Part shown: in pieces, positions 9,722 to 18,181 of the stretch
Layout of the letters: each line of letters begins with the position of its first letter
How positions within the stretch are numbered: position 1 is the stretch's first letter
NCBI RefSeq assembly: GCF_022533585.1
Contig: NZ_CP092827.1
Location: 4,256,001 to 4,320,000 of the forward strand
Reading direction: 5' to 3'
DNA length: 64,000 bases
Source: Pseudomonas sp. LS.1a
GTDB taxonomy: Bacteria; Pseudomonadota; Gammaproteobacteria; Pseudomonadales; Pseudomonadaceae
Notes under the pieces: generated by a model
Seen by the model: only the letters and a program-made list of their open reading frames with translations
What the model was told of the DNA's origin: nothing
Databases searched by the model: none
Program-made: the position numbers and the translations under genes

Positions 9722-10192
9722 ATGTCCCAGGTCACCAACACGCCTTACGAAGCCCTCGAAGTCGGCCAGAAGGCCGAGTACAAGAAGTCCGTTGAAGAAC
9801 GCGACATCCAGCTGTTCGCCGCGATGTCCGGTGACCACAACCCGGTGCACCTGGATGCCGAGTTCGCTGCCAAGAGCATGTTCCGCGAGCGCATCGCCCA
9901 CGGCATGTTCAGCGGTGCCCTGATCAGTGCTGCAGTGGCCTGCACCCTGCCTGGCCCTGGCACCATCTACCTGGGTCAGCAAATGAGCTTCCAGAAGCCG
10001 GTGAAAATTGGCGATACCCTGACCGTACGCCTGGAAATCCTGGAGAAGCTGCCCAAGTTCAAGGTGCGCATCGCCACCAATGTGTTCAACCAGAATGATG
10101 AGCTGGTAGTCCAGGGCGAGGCCGAGATCCTTGCGCCGCGCAAGCAGCAGACCGTCGAGCTGGTTTCGCCGCCGAATTTTGTGGCTAGCTGA
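9722..10192 (+). CDS. phaJ: MaoC-like (R)-specific enoyl-CoA hydratase
   Basis: A 156-residue single hot-dog-fold hydratase. The hydratase-2 motif with catalytic Asp and His is AMSGDHNPVHLDAEFA (residues 36-51), followed by RERIAHGMFSGAL. Proteins of this kind hydrate trans-2-enoyl-CoA to (R)-3-hydroxyacyl-CoA and can feed polyhydroxyalkanoate synthesis from beta-oxidation. The start at 9722 follows AAGGAAG by a few bases. It probably forms an operon with the preceding hydrolase. Placement next to fadD1/fadD2 matches the locus of PhaJ4 in other Pseudomonas; the exact PhaJ subtype is inferred from that context. Confidence 0.85.
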   Translation: MSQVTNTPYEALEVGQKAEYKKSVEERDIQLFAAMSGDHNPVHLDAEFAAKSMFRERIAHGMFSGALISAAVACTLPGPGTIYLGQQMSFQKPVKIGDTLTVRLEILEKLPKFKVRIATNVFNQNDELVVQGEAEILAPRKQQTVELVSPPNFVAS

Positions 10193-10210
10193 AGATTGAT
10201 GCAGGCAGTA

Positions 10211-10307
10211 CCGGCCCTTTCGCGGGTAAACCCGCTCCCACATGGACCTCACAGCATCAAGCCGTGACGCAATCCTGTGGGAGCGGGTTTACCCGCGAAG
10301 AGGCCGG
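10211..10307. repeat. REP inverted pair
   Basis: Arms 10211-10241 and 10274-10307 are reverse complements around the gcgggtaaacccgc core. The element lies between the convergent phaJ-like and ECF sigma genes. Confidence 0.8.
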
Positions 10308-10318
10308 CACAGCCAACA

Positions 10319-11557
10319 TCATTCGATAGCCTGCAACCGCCGCTCGATATGCCTGCGCTCCGGCTCCTGGCGGGTCAGCGCCAGCGCCTGCCGCCAGGCC
10401 GCACGCGCCTGCTCCACATGCCCCAGCTGGTAATACAGCTCGGCCCGCGCCGCATGGGCCAGGTGATAGTCCAGCAGTTCACCCCGCGCCAGAATCCCTT
10501 CGACCTCCCGCAGGCCAGCCTCCGGCCCATCCCGCTTCGCCAGCGCCACGGCCCGGTTCAGCTCTACCACTGCTGACGGCCAATGCCGCTGCAACACGTC
10601 ATACAGCCCGACGATCTCCGCCCAGTCGGTCGCGTCGGCGGTCGCCGCTTCGGCATGCACCGCTGCAATCGCTGCCTGCACGGTATAGGCACCGAACGCC
10701 CGGCTTTGCAGGGCCTGGCGCACCAGTTCGCAGCCTTCGGCAATGCGTTGCCGGTCCCACAGGCTACGGTCCTGCTGCTCCAGCAATACCAGGTTGCCCT
10801 GGCCATCGGTACGCGCCCGCTGCCGGGACGCTTGCAGCAACATCAAGGCCAGCAGGCCGACCGCCTCCGGGTCGGGCAACAACTGCACCAGCAGCCGCGC
10901 CAGGCGAATGGCTTCATCGCTCAGTTCCTGCTGCAACAGCGCCTCGCCCGACGACGCCGAATAGCCCTCGTTGAACACCAGGTAGATCACTCGCAGCACG
11001 CTCTCCAGCCGCTCGGGCAGCTCGTTCAGTTCCGGCACCTGATAAGGGATGCCGGCATCGCGGATCTTGGCCTTGGCACGCACGATGCGCTGGGCGATGG
11101 TGGCCGGGCTTTGCAGGAAAGCCCGGGCGATCTGCTCGGTGGTCAGGTCGCACACTTCACGCAGGGTCAGCGGCACCTGGGCATCGGCGGACAAGGCCGG
11201 GTGGCAGCAGGTGAAGATCAGCCGCAGGCGGTCGTCGGCCAGCAGTTCTTCTTCGCTGGGGTCCTGCGCCTGGCCGTCGAGCAGCATGCTCAGGTCCACC
11301 TGGGAACGATCGAAACGGGCGCGCCGGCGCAGCGCATCGATCGCCTTGAAGCGACCGGTTGAGACCAGCCACGCCCGCGGGTTTTCGGGGATACCGTCAC
11401 GCTGCCAGCGCTCGACGGCGATGAAGAAGGCATCGTGCATGGCCTCCTCGGCCAGGTCGAAATCACCCAGCAGGCGGATCAGCGTCGCCAGGATGCGCCG
11501 CGACTCGCGCCGATAGACCGCCTCGACCTCGGCACGTACCTGCGCCAGTGCCGTCAT
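10319..11557 (-). CDS. ECF sigma factor with C-terminal TPR-like extension (ECF42 type)
   Basis: A 412-residue RNA polymerase sigma factor. Region 2 occupies about residues 12-80 (LLGDFDLAEEAMHDAFFIA, RAWLVSTGRFKAIDALRRR) and region 4 about 110-165 (LTTEQIARAFLQSPATIAQRIVRAKAKIR). A further 230 residues form a helical, Ala/Leu-rich extension that resembles TPR repeats. This architecture, combined with a DGPF-family protein upstream, defines the ECF42 group, which has no classical anti-sigma factor and depends on its own C-terminal extension. The start codon overlaps the stop of the SRPBCC gene by one base (TGATG), so translation is coupled. It is the last gene of a four-gene minus-strand operon, and a candidate autoregulatory promoter is seen at 12942-12967. 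Confidence 0.88.
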   Translation of the reverse strand: MTALAQVRAEVEAVYRRESRRILATLIRLLGDFDLAEEAMHDAFFIAVERWQRDGIPENPRAWLVSTGRFKAIDALRRRARFDRSQVDLSMLLDGQAQDPSEEELLADDRLRLIFTCCHPALSADAQVPLTLREVCDLTTEQIARAFLQSPATIAQRIVRAKAKIRDAGIPYQVPELNELPERLESVLRVIYLVFNEGYSASSGEALLQQELSDEAIRLARLLVQLLPDPEAVGLLALMLLQASRQRARTDGQGNLVLLEQQDRSLWDRQRIAEGCELVRQALQSRAFGAYTVQAAIAAVHAEAATADATDWAEIVGLYDVLQRHWPSAVVELNRAVALAKRDGPEAGLREVEGILARGELLDYHLAHAARAELYYQLGHVEQARAAWRQALALTRQEPERRHIERRLQAIE

Positions 11558-12042
11558 CAGTCGGGCATCCGCTGGGTTACCACCTCCACCAGGCGGTCCA
11601 GGCTCTCTCCCCAGCCCTGGTGGAAGCCCATTTCCTCATGGGCGCGGCAGTCGGCGGCATTCCAGTGCCAGGCGCGCGCGGTGTAGCGGGTTTTGCCCTG
11701 TTCCTCGTCAAAACTGATCACGGCGGTCATGAAGGCCTTGTCCGAAGGCACCCAGCCCGGGCCGAAGGCATCGGTGAACACCAGCCGCCGCGGCGCGGCG
11801 ATTTCCAGAAACACGCCCTGGTTCGGGTACTCGCTGCCATCCGGTGCCCGCATCAGGGTGCGGAACAGGCCACCGATCCACAGTTGCATCTCGCACTCCG
11901 GCGTGGTCATGCCATGCGGCCCCCACCACTGCATCAGCCACTGGGGGTCGGTCCAGGCGCGGAACACCTTGGCCGGCGGCGCGTCGATCAGGCGGCTGAT
12001 GGACAACTCGTGTTGCGCTTGCGCGGGGTGTGCAAGGCTCAT
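11557..12042 (-). CDS. SRPBCC/AHSA1 domain protein
   Basis: A 161-residue START-like (Bet v 1 fold) protein of the AHSA1 branch. ISRLIDAPPAKVFRAWTDP near residues 15-33 and MQWWGPHGM just after are the family hallmarks, and the C-terminal GFHQGWGESLDRLVEVV helix closes the cavity. Such proteins bind small hydrophobic ligands, and their enzymatic role is unknown. It sits between the DGPF gene and the ECF sigma gene in one operon and shares a coupled stop/start with the sigma gene, which suggests a common stress response. Confidence 0.85.
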   Translation of the reverse strand: MSLAHPAQAQHELSISRLIDAPPAKVFRAWTDPQWLMQWWGPHGMTTPECEMQLWIGGLFRTLMRAPDGSEYPNQGVFLEIAAPRRLVFTDAFGPGWVPSDKAFMTAVISFDEEQGKTRYTARAWHWNAADCRAHEEMGFHQGWGESLDRLVEVVTQRMPD

Positions 12043-12063
12043 GCTGGTAGGTCTCCGTTGCTG

Positions 12064-12408
12064 TCAGGGTTGCAGTTCGCGCACCGGCCGCACCTCGACA
12101 CTGCCGACCCGCGCGGCGGGGATGCCCTTGGCGATGTTCAGTGCCTCGTTCAGGTCGCGGGCCTCCACCAGGTAGAACCCCGCCAGTTGCTCCTTGGTCT
12201 CGGCGAACGGGCCGTCGGTCAGGCTCATGTGGCCGTTGCGCATGCGCACGGTGGTGGCGGTCTGCACCGGCTTCAGCGCCTCGGCCGCCAGCATTCGCCC
12301 GGAGCCTTGAATGGATTCGGCATACGCCATGCATTCGGCGTCTTCCGGGCTGTCGGGCAGGCTGTGCAGCAGCCCCTCGTCACAATAGACCAGGCACAGG
12401 TATTTCAT
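12064..12408 (-). CDS. YCII-related (DGPF) domain protein
   Basis: A 114-residue ferredoxin-like-fold protein of the YCII/DGPF family. The eponymous motif is seen as LTDGPFAETKEQLAGFYLVE near residues 64-83. The ATG at 12408 was preferred to the GTG two codons upstream because GGAGG lies 6-7 bases before the ATG and would abut the GTG. DGPF proteins are the standard neighbours of ECF42 sigma factors, and their molecular function is not known. The gene is 21 bases upstream of the SRPBCC gene. Confidence 0.87.
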   Translation of the reverse strand: MKYLCLVYCDEGLLHSLPDSPEDAECMAYAESIQGSGRMLAAEALKPVQTATTVRMRNGHMSLTDGPFAETKEQLAGFYLVEARDLNEALNIAKGIPAARVGSVEVRPVRELQP

Positions 12409-12451
12409 GGTCACCTCCAGGCATTGGCAAAGTGCGTTTGGCGATAACGGC

Positions 12452-12877
12452 TCAGGGCTTGAGATCGAACAGGGCTTTCTGGGTTTCCATGTCGAACGGC
12501 GCCGACCAGTGCTCGTGGATTACCAGCCACTGGCCACCTTGACGACGATAGCCCACGGTGGCGCGCATGAAGCCGCACTGGCTTTCGTTGTCCGCCGGGC
12601 CACAGCGGTTCAGCCAGTGAGCCAGGGCCAGGTCGCCAGCGGCATGCACGGTAAGCTCGGCAAAATCGAAAACCATGGGGCCGGGGCACATGCCCATGCA
12701 CATTTCCCAGTGCGCCTGGTAGGTGGCCTTGCCTTTGAATTGCAGGGCCTGGATGGCATCGAAGGCGACGATGTCGTCGGCATAGGGAGCGACGATGTTG
12801 GGGATGTCGCGGTCGCGCACGGCCTGCATCCAGCGCTCGATCAACTGGCGGATCTCGGTTTCGGCTGCGGTGCTCAT
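12452..12877 (-). CDS. SnoaL/NTF2-like protein (YybH/DUF4440 type)
   Basis: A 141-residue NTF2-like cone-fold protein, first gene of the ECF operon. Helical start ETEIRQLIERWMQAVRDRDI, then IVAPYADDIVAFDAI and the C-terminal strand WLVIHEHWSAPFD are typical of SnoaL-like ketosteroid-isomerase-fold proteins. No catalytic assignment can be made. The start at 12877 follows a GGAGG run by about 6 bases. Upstream at 12942-12967 is a candidate ECF42 promoter. Confidence 0.8.
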   Translation of the reverse strand: MSTAAETEIRQLIERWMQAVRDRDIPNIVAPYADDIVAFDAIQALQFKGKATYQAHWEMCMGMCPGPMVFDFAELTVHAAGDLALAHWLNRCGPADNESQCGFMRATVGYRRQGGQWLVIHEHWSAPFDMETQKALFDLKP

Positions 12878-12941
12878 CGGGGGTTCCTCCGACAGGTCAT
12901 GGGTGAATGGGCACGGGGGTGCAACGTGCTCTCACCTATGG

Positions 12942-12967
12942 TCGAACGGGGGACGGAGGAATCGACA
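12942..12967 (-). promoter_or_regulatory. Candidate ECF42-type promoter
   Basis: On the minus strand TGTCGA (12967-12962) is followed after 17 bases by CGA (12944-12942), about 65 bases upstream of the SnoaL start. ECF42 sigma factors are reported to use TGTCGA at -35 and CGA at -10, so this fits self-regulation of the operon. The assignment is by eye. Confidence 0.55.
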
Positions 12968-13060
12968 GGTCGAGGAAATTATTCTGGTCTGATTGTGGTT
13001 GAGATGCATGTCGGGGGGATGGTGTCAGGGCCACAAGGTGTATGCCTTGGGTGGGGTGGT

Positions 13061-13106
13061 GCCTGTGAGATCGAGCGCCGCGCGGGCGGCGCTCGATCTC
13101 ACAGGC
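13061..13106. terminator. Perfect 19-bp hairpin downstream of the DUF2790 gene
   Basis: Arms 13061-13079 and 13088-13106 are exact reverse complements (gcctgtgagatcgagcgcc) around an 8-base GC loop. There is no T-run, so it may be a REP-like mRNA end rather than a classical terminator. The same arm sequence recurs inside the long inverted repeat at 58440-58740. Confidence 0.65.
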
Positions 13107-13138
13107 GCTGAAAATGCTGTGGCGGGCCCTTGGCGGGC

Positions 13139-13396
13139 TCAACCCTGCTGGCACCCCTCACCCATGGCCCGGTACTGGATGGTGTGCACCTGGCCTTGAT
13201 GGTCTTCGTAGGTCATGGTCGCAGGGACCACTTCGCAGACGTTGGGGATGGTCGACAGGTTGATCACCCGCTTGATGTCCAGGTTCATGGAGTAGTCGTA
13301 CTGCTGGGCCACGGGCTCGCTGGAGACGGGTTTGGCCTCATCGGCGAGGGCGAACGAGGACATACCGACCAATGCAAGAATCAGTAGTGGTTTCAT
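13139..13396 (-). CDS. Small secreted DUF2790-family protein
   Basis: An 85-residue protein with a Sec signal peptide (MKPLLILALVGMSSFALA, cleavage probably after ALA) and a short mature domain with two cysteines (NVCEVVPATMTYEDHQGQ, MGEGCQQG) that could pair in the periplasm. The pattern matches the DUF2790 proteins common in Pseudomonas, whose function is unknown. The ATG at 13396 gives the complete signal peptide; an upstream in-frame ATG at 13417 would add seven basic residues. The gene stands alone, followed by a strong hairpin. Confidence 0.75.
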   Translation of the reverse strand: MKPLLILALVGMSSFALADEAKPVSSEPVAQQYDYSMNLDIKRVINLSTIPNVCEVVPATMTYEDHQGQVHTIQYRAMGEGCQQG

Positions 13397-13666
13397 GTGT
13401 TTGAGCCTTTTGAGCATTCAAGCTGATCGATTGACTTCTATTGCCGTAACCGGCGCGGAGAAGTTGCCATCTGCGGTGGAGATGGCACGAAGTACCGATC
13501 CCGCTTCGTACTGCCAGGGGGGATGGGTAAAAGTCTACTCCCGGCCCGGAATAGTTGAACCCCGAACTCGGACATTCACCCTTGCCGAATATGCAACAAT
13601 CTGCGACAAATTAACCGCAAAATATCGAGCCAGAGCCCCTGGCCGCCTTTCAGGGTAGGACGCGCA

Positions 13667-14119
13667 ATTTCTGAAAACCTGTACTGTTCGAAACTTTCGG
13701 ACCCGGAACGCCGGCTGCTGGACCACTTTTACCGCCAGCACGGCTCACGCATGCGTGCTGCGGGCGACGCTCAACTGTGGGTAGCGCGGGGCCCCGGCAT
13801 CATCGCGGGCTTGAGCCTGAGCCCGGTGGGCGATGGCTTCTGGCTGACCGGGTTGTTCGTCGACCCGCAGCGGCGCAGCCGAGGGGTGGCCGGGCGGTTG
13901 GTCGAGGCGGCGCTGGCACAGGCTGGCGGGCCCACCTGGCTGTTCTGCCACCCGGACCTTGCGCCCTTCTACCAGCGCCTGGGCTTCGACGTGGCCCGGC
14001 AACTGCCGCAAGCCCTGGCTGGGCGCCTGCAGCGCTACCAGCGCAGCAAGCGCCTGGTGGCACTGCAGCGGGGTCAGTCGTCGCTGGCGTCGAGCCCGGG
14101 GAACAGCACCTCGGTGTAG
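13667..14119 (+). CDS. GNAT-family N-acetyltransferase, apparent ATT start
   Basis: About 150 residues. The acetyl-CoA motif A is [21 protein letters not shown] and the C-terminal [18 protein letters not shown] is a second GNAT signature. The nearest ATG in frame, at 13751, falls inside a plausible coding N-terminus ([20 protein letters not shown]) and would drop about 28 residues. A good ribosome site (TAGGA, 13656-13660) sits six bases before an ATT codon at 13667 that begins this sequence, and no ATG, GTG or TTG is available there. Either ATT is used, as in infC, or the original ATG has mutated and only a shorter protein is made. The 3' end overlaps the convergent def gene by 46 bases. The substrate is unknown. 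Confidence 0.7.
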   Translation: MSENLYCSKLSDPERRLLDHFYRQHGSRMRAAGDAQLWVARGPGIIAGLSLSPVGDGFWLTGLFVDPQRRSRGVAGRLVEAALAQAGGPTWLFCHPDLAPFYQRLGFDVARQLPQALAGRLQRYQRSKRLVALQRGQSSLASSPGNSTSV

Positions 14120-14610
14120 CCGAACCGGGAAAAGTCCTGGATGCGTGACGGGTACAGCCGACCGATCAGGTGGTCGCATTCATGTTGCACCACCCGCGCA
14201 TGGAAGCCGTCGGCAAAGCGGTTGATCGGGTTGCCCTGGGGATCGATGCCTTCATAGCAGATGTGCTTGAAGCGCGGCACCACGCCGCGCAGGCCGGGCA
14301 CCGACAGGCAACCTTCCCAACCGTCCTCGAGCTCGCTGGACGTTGGCGTGATGACCGGGTTGAGCAGGATAGTCTGCGGCACCGGTTCGGCATCCGGGTA
14401 ACGCTCGCTGCGCTCGAAGCCGAAGATCACCAGCTGCAGGTCGATGCCGATCTGTGGCGCAGCCAGGCCCACGCCCCCCACATGGCGCATGGTTTCGAAC
14501 ATGTCGTCGATCAGTTGCTGCAGTTCGGCACTGCCGAGCATATGGTCGGGCACTGGCGGGGCGATGCGCAGCAGGCGTTCGTCGCCCATCTTGAGAATGT
14601 CACGGATCAT
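14074..14610 (-). CDS. def: Peptide deformylase
   Basis: A 178-residue metallo-hydrolase that removes the formyl group from nascent proteins. All three PDF motifs are present: [10 protein letters not shown] (near residue 46), EGCLSVPG (near 98) with the metal-binding Cys, and QHECDHLIG (near 141) with the two metal-binding His and catalytic Glu. The ATG at 14610 overlaps the stop of the yihY-like gene in ATGA, indicating coupled translation. It is probably one of several deformylases in the genome, since this copy is not next to fmt. Confidence 0.93.
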   Translation of the reverse strand: MIRDILKMGDERLLRIAPPVPDHMLGSAELQQLIDDMFETMRHVGGVGLAAPQIGIDLQLVIFGFERSERYPDAEPVPQTILLNPVITPTSSELEDGWEGCLSVPGLRGVVPRFKHICYEGIDPQGNPINRFADGFHARVVQHECDHLIGRLYPSRIQDFSRFGYTEVLFPGLDASDD

Positions 14611-15566
14611 CGGGGGTTCGGCTCGGAAGGTTGGTGCTCGCTCGGTATCGGGTGCTCATGGCCCAGCACGGTAATGGTCTCGCGGGGCTTGTGCTCACCG
14701 AAGTCCTTTTCGCCAGGGTTCTTGCCCTCGTTCGACATGTGCTCGATCACTGCGTTCATCTCCGCGCCCAGCAGCAACACGGCGGCGGAAATATAGAAAT
14801 ACAGCAATAGTACGATGATTGCACCGATACTGCCGTACATGGCGTTGTAGTCGGCAAAGGTCTTCACGTAGTAGGCAAAGCCCAGCGACGCCACGATCCA
14901 CACCACCACCGCCAGCACCGAGCCCGGGGTGATGAAGCGGAACTGCTGCTTCACATCGGGCATCACGTAATAGATCAGCGCCACCGCCACCATCATCAGG
15001 ATGATGATCGCCGGCCAGCGCAGGATGGTCCACACCGTGACGATCACCTCTTGCATGCCGACCTGGGCGGCAATCCACTCCATCACCTGCGGCCCCAGCA
15101 CCATCAGCGCCGCAGCCACCAGCAGCATGCCGGCGATGCCCACGGTGTAGATGATCGACAACGGAATGCGCTTCCACACCGGGCGCCCCTCGGGCACATC
15201 GTAGGCGGCGTTCATCGCGCTCATCATCAGGCGCACACCGGCCGATGCGGTCCACAAGGCAATCACGATACCCACCGACAACAGCCCGCCCTTGGACTGC
15301 TGCAACTGGTCGATCACCGGGTTCACCTGCTCCAGCGCCTGGGGTGGCAGCACCAGTTCCGATTGCAGACGCAGCCAGGAGAAGAAGTCCGGCAGGTGCA
15401 GGAAACCGATCAGGGCAATCAGGAACAGCAGGAACGGGAACAGCGAGAACAGCATCTGGTAGGCCAGCGCGGAAGCGTAGGTCGACATCTCGTCGTCGAG
15501 GAATTCCTTGACGGTGCGTACCAGCACGCGGTGCAGGGGCAGGCCGCGCAGGTCGGGGAAAATCAT
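14607..15566 (-). CDS. YihY/BrkB-family inner membrane protein
   Basis: A 319-residue integral membrane protein of the YihY/virulence factor BrkB family, formerly mislabelled ribonuclease BN. At least six hydrophobic helices are visible, for example [52 protein letters not shown] and [20 protein letters not shown]. The family signature [15 protein letters not shown] is near residues 31-45 and AEMNAVIEH follows the last helix. The C-terminal tail is polar. The ATG at 15566 follows AAGGAG by six bases. It is translationally coupled to def. Transport or structural function is not established. Confidence 0.88.
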   Translation of the reverse strand: MIFPDLRGLPLHRVLVRTVKEFLDDEMSTYASALAYQMLFSLFPFLLFLIALIGFLHLPDFFSWLRLQSELVLPPQALEQVNPVIDQLQQSKGGLLSVGIVIALWTASAGVRLMMSAMNAAYDVPEGRPVWKRIPLSIIYTVGIAGMLLVAAALMVLGPQVMEWIAAQVGMQEVIVTVWTILRWPAIIILMMVAVALIYYVMPDVKQQFRFITPGSVLAVVVWIVASLGFAYYVKTFADYNAMYGSIGAIIVLLLYFYISAAVLLLGAEMNAVIEHMSNEGKNPGEKDFGEHKPRETITVLGHEHPIPSEHQPSEPNPR

Positions 15567-15676
15567 AGCGTCTCCTTTCGCCGCTTGATTCGTGAGTACC
15601 ACGGGTAAGTCTAATAGACCATGCCGTTGCTGTGCTGATCCCGGCCATGCTGCGAGAATTTGCTTACGCCTGTACT

Positions 15677-15770
15677 GGCCTCTTCGCGGGTAAACCCGCT
15701 CCCACAGGTCTTCCACTGCCCTTGAGACCTGTGGTGTACCTGTGGGAGCGGGTTTACCCGCGAAGAGGCC
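15677..15770. repeat. REP inverted pair
   Basis: Arms 15677-15709 and 15738-15770 around the gcgggtaaacccgc core, between divergent yihY and the hypothetical gene at 15861. The rest of 15567-15860 shows no feature I can name. Confidence 0.8.
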
Positions 15771-15860
15771 GCTACAGGCAGAACAGATGGCAAACCTTGC
15801 CCCACTACCCGCCACCCCTCACAATGCAGGCCTTCATAGCGTCAACCCGCAGGAACCTGC

Positions 15861-16241
15861 ATGAAACTCGACAAACCCGCCGCCATTGCCCGGCGCAACG
15901 AAGCACTGGCCCGCCCGGTGCTGACCAGCAGCAACACCCTGTTCGCCATCCTCGACCGCAAGCGCAACCTGTGGTGGTTCGAGGTGCCGGTGGCGCTGCT
16001 GCGCAAGGGCCAGCCCGACTGGGTCAACCTGCTGCTGCACACCCCGGAAAGCGACGAGCTGCAGCACCTGAAGGTGCCGACCAACTTCCTGCGTGCTCAC
16101 CAGGAACAGATGGAAGTGCGCAACCCCGGCAAGCGCCGCTCGACCATCAGCCTGGCCCTCAGCGCCGACCGCGACTCGCTGCTGCGCGACACCCGCCCGG
16201 GTGGCGAGCAGCTGGACTTCCGAACCTTCGTGCAGGCCTGA
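15861..16241 (+). CDS. Hypothetical protein, 126 aa
   Basis: I do not recognise the family. The protein is soluble-looking, charged and has no signal peptide or membrane segment. A central ILDRKRNLWWFEVPVALLRKG segment and a C-terminal arginine-rich part (NPGKRRSTISLALSADRDS) stand out. AGGA lies six bases before the ATG. It ends one base from the end of the convergent cvfB gene. Codon use looks like its neighbours, which supports it being real. Confidence 0.7.
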   Translation: MKLDKPAAIARRNEALARPVLTSSNTLFAILDRKRNLWWFEVPVALLRKGQPDWVNLLLHTPESDELQHLKVPTNFLRAHQEQMEVRNPGKRRSTISLALSADRDSLLRDTRPGGEQLDFRTFVQA

Positions 16242-17078
16242 TCAGGCCTTTTCGATGCGATCGTCATGGATGACGATGCGGCCCTGCTTGAACAACCCGC
16301 CAATGGCCTTCTTGAAGTTGCCCTTGCTGACGTTGAACAGCTTGCTGATCAGCGCCGGGTCGCTCTTGTCGCACACCCCCAGCACCCCGCCTTCGGCCTC
16401 CAGGCGCGCCATGATCTGCTCCTGCAGGCTGTCGGCCAGGGCCGCGCCGACCGGTTGCAGGCTCAAGGCGATCTTGCCGTCCGCGCGCACTTCCTTGATG
16501 AAGCCCTTCTCGTGCATGCCCGAGCGCAGGAACTTGAACACCTCGTTCTTGTGGATCAGGCCCCAGTGGCGGTTGTTGATGATCGCCTTGAAGCCCATCG
16601 GCGTCTCGCCGGCCACCAGCAGCTCGACCGGCTGGCCCACCTGGTAGTCTGCCGGGGTGCGGTCCAGGTAGCGGTCCAGGCGTGAAGTGGCAGTGATGCG
16701 ACGGGTGCGCTTGTCGAGGTACACGTGCACCACGCAGTAGTCGCCGATCTTCAGCGGCCGCGCCTCTTCCGAATACGGCATCAGCAGGTCCTTGGACAGA
16801 CCCCAGTCGAGGAAGATGCCGGCACCGTTGATGTCCTTGACCTTGAGGCTGGCGAACTCGCCAACCTGCACCTTGGGCTTCTCGGTGGTGGCGATCAGCT
16901 GGTCTTCGCTGTCCAGGTAGATGAACACGTTCAGCCAGTCATCCACTTCGGTTTCGGCGTTTTTCGGGATGTAGCGCCCGGGCAGCAGGATCTCGCCGTC
17001 GGCGCCGCCGTCCAGGTACAGGCCGAAGTCCACGTGTTTCACGATTTGCAAACTGTTGTAACGCCCAAGCAGAGCCAT
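16242..17078 (-). CDS. cvfB: CvfB-like S1 RNA-binding protein
   Basis: A 278-residue protein with repeated S1-like OB folds and a C-terminal winged-helix domain, the CvfB (conserved virulence factor B/YitL) family. S1-type stretches include FGLYLDGGADGEILLPGRY (near 19-37), GAGIFLDWGLSKDLLMPYSE (near 86-105) and GFKAIINNRHWGLIHKNEVF (near 163-182). The end, LFNVSKGNFKKAIGGLFKQG, is the helix-turn-helix-like part. It is expected to bind RNA; in Staphylococcus the family affects virulence gene expression, and in Pseudomonas its role is not known. GAGGAA precedes the ATG. Confidence 0.87.
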   Translation of the reverse strand: MALLGRYNSLQIVKHVDFGLYLDGGADGEILLPGRYIPKNAETEVDDWLNVFIYLDSEDQLIATTEKPKVQVGEFASLKVKDINGAGIFLDWGLSKDLLMPYSEEARPLKIGDYCVVHVYLDKRTRRITATSRLDRYLDRTPADYQVGQPVELLVAGETPMGFKAIINNRHWGLIHKNEVFKFLRSGMHEKGFIKEVRADGKIALSLQPVGAALADSLQEQIMARLEAEGGVLGVCDKSDPALISKLFNVSKGNFKKAIGGLFKQGRIVIHDDRIEKA

Positions 17079-17209
17079 TTCCGATGTTCCTCAAGACAAG
17101 GCGGCTATTCTACACCTGAAGCCAGCGCGCCGCCCGACCGCTGATGCAGTGGAACCGTCAGCGTCCCCCTTGCGTCTACCGTCGGGCCAGCACCCGCAAG
17201 GAACAGCCC

Positions 17210-18070
17210 ATGCCGCTACGCCTGTCCAAAGCCCTGCTCGTCGCCATCGGCTTCGCCCTGGCTCTGGCCGCCTGCAGCCGTATCGACCTGGCCTACCGCA
17301 ACCTCGACCGCCTGGTGCCTTGGTCGCTGGGCGACTACCTGGCCATGAACCGTGAGCAGAAGGCCATGCTTGACGATCGGCTGCGGGAGCACCTGGCCTG
17401 GCATTGCAAGACCCAGCTGCCCGGCTACCTCGACTGGCTGGACCGGGTACGCGGCATGGTCGCCGACGACCAGGTGACCGACCAGGCCCTGCAGCAGCGC
17501 ACCCGCGAAGCCCGCGAGGCGATTGGCCGGGTGGCCGAGGAAATCACCCCTTCGGCCACCGAGTTGTTGCGCGGCATGAGCGATGCCCAGGTAGCGGAGA
17601 TGCGCGAGGCATTCCGCGAGGACATCAGCGAACGGCAGAAGCTGTATGTGGATACGCCGCTGGCCAGGCAGATCGCCCGCCGTGCCGAACGCATGGAGAA
17701 ACGCCTGACGCCGTGGTTTGGCGAGCTGACCGCGGTGCAGAAGCAGCGCGTGCAGGCCTGGTCCGCGTCGCTGGGCGACCAGAACCGCGAATGGATCGCC
17801 AACCGCGCACACTGGCAGCAGCAATTGCTGCTGGCGATGAACCAGCGCAACGACCCCAGCTTCGAGCCGCGCCTGGCGACGTTGTTGCAGCGCAAGGAGA
17901 GCTTGTGGACGCCGGAGTACCGGGCGGCCTATCAGCATACCGAGCAGCAGGCGCGCAGCTTGCTGGTGGATCTGGTGCACCAGAGTACCCCGCAGCAGCG
18001 GCGGTTCCTGCAGGAGCGGTTGGGCAAGGTGCGTAGCGATTTCAGTGAATTGAAGTGCTTGAAGGGGTGA
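17210..18070 (+). CDS. DUF6279-type lipoprotein
   Basis: A 286-residue lipoprotein. The N-terminus is basic, then hydrophobic, ending in a lipobox (ALALAAC, Cys near residue 22), so it should be lipidated and, with Ser after the Cys, sorted to the outer membrane. The mature part is almost entirely helical and rich in Arg, Glu and Gln, with the RIDLAYRNLDRLVPWSLGDYL segment after the lipid site typical of this Pseudomonas/Vibrio family. The ATG at 17210 follows AAGGA. Function is unknown. Paired Trp/Tyr motifs (WYL-like) are absent. Confidence 0.75.
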   Translation: MPLRLSKALLVAIGFALALAACSRIDLAYRNLDRLVPWSLGDYLAMNREQKAMLDDRLREHLAWHCKTQLPGYLDWLDRVRGMVADDQVTDQALQQRTREAREAIGRVAEEITPSATELLRGMSDAQVAEMREAFREDISERQKLYVDTPLARQIARRAERMEKRLTPWFGELTAVQKQRVQAWSASLGDQNREWIANRAHWQQQLLLAMNQRNDPSFEPRLATLLQRKESLWTPEYRAAYQHTEQQARSLLVDLVHQSTPQQRRFLQERLGKVRSDFSELKCLKG

Positions 18071-18081
18071 CCGGGAAAAGC

Positions 18082-18170
18082 AGGCCCGGCCTCTTCGCGG
18101 GTAAACCCGCTCCCACAGGGACCCCACTGGTTTCGAATCCTGTACCGTACCCGCGAAGAGGCCGGGCTTG
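18082..18170. repeat. REP pair with a shortened right arm
   Basis: The left arm 18082-18120 is a full 'cctcttcgcgggtaaacccg' REP. The right arm 18139-18170 has lost about 14 bases of the gtgggagcgggttt part, so only the ends pair. It lies between the convergent lipoprotein and aceK genes. Confidence 0.7.
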
Positions 18171-18181
18171 CTAAAGCACAG

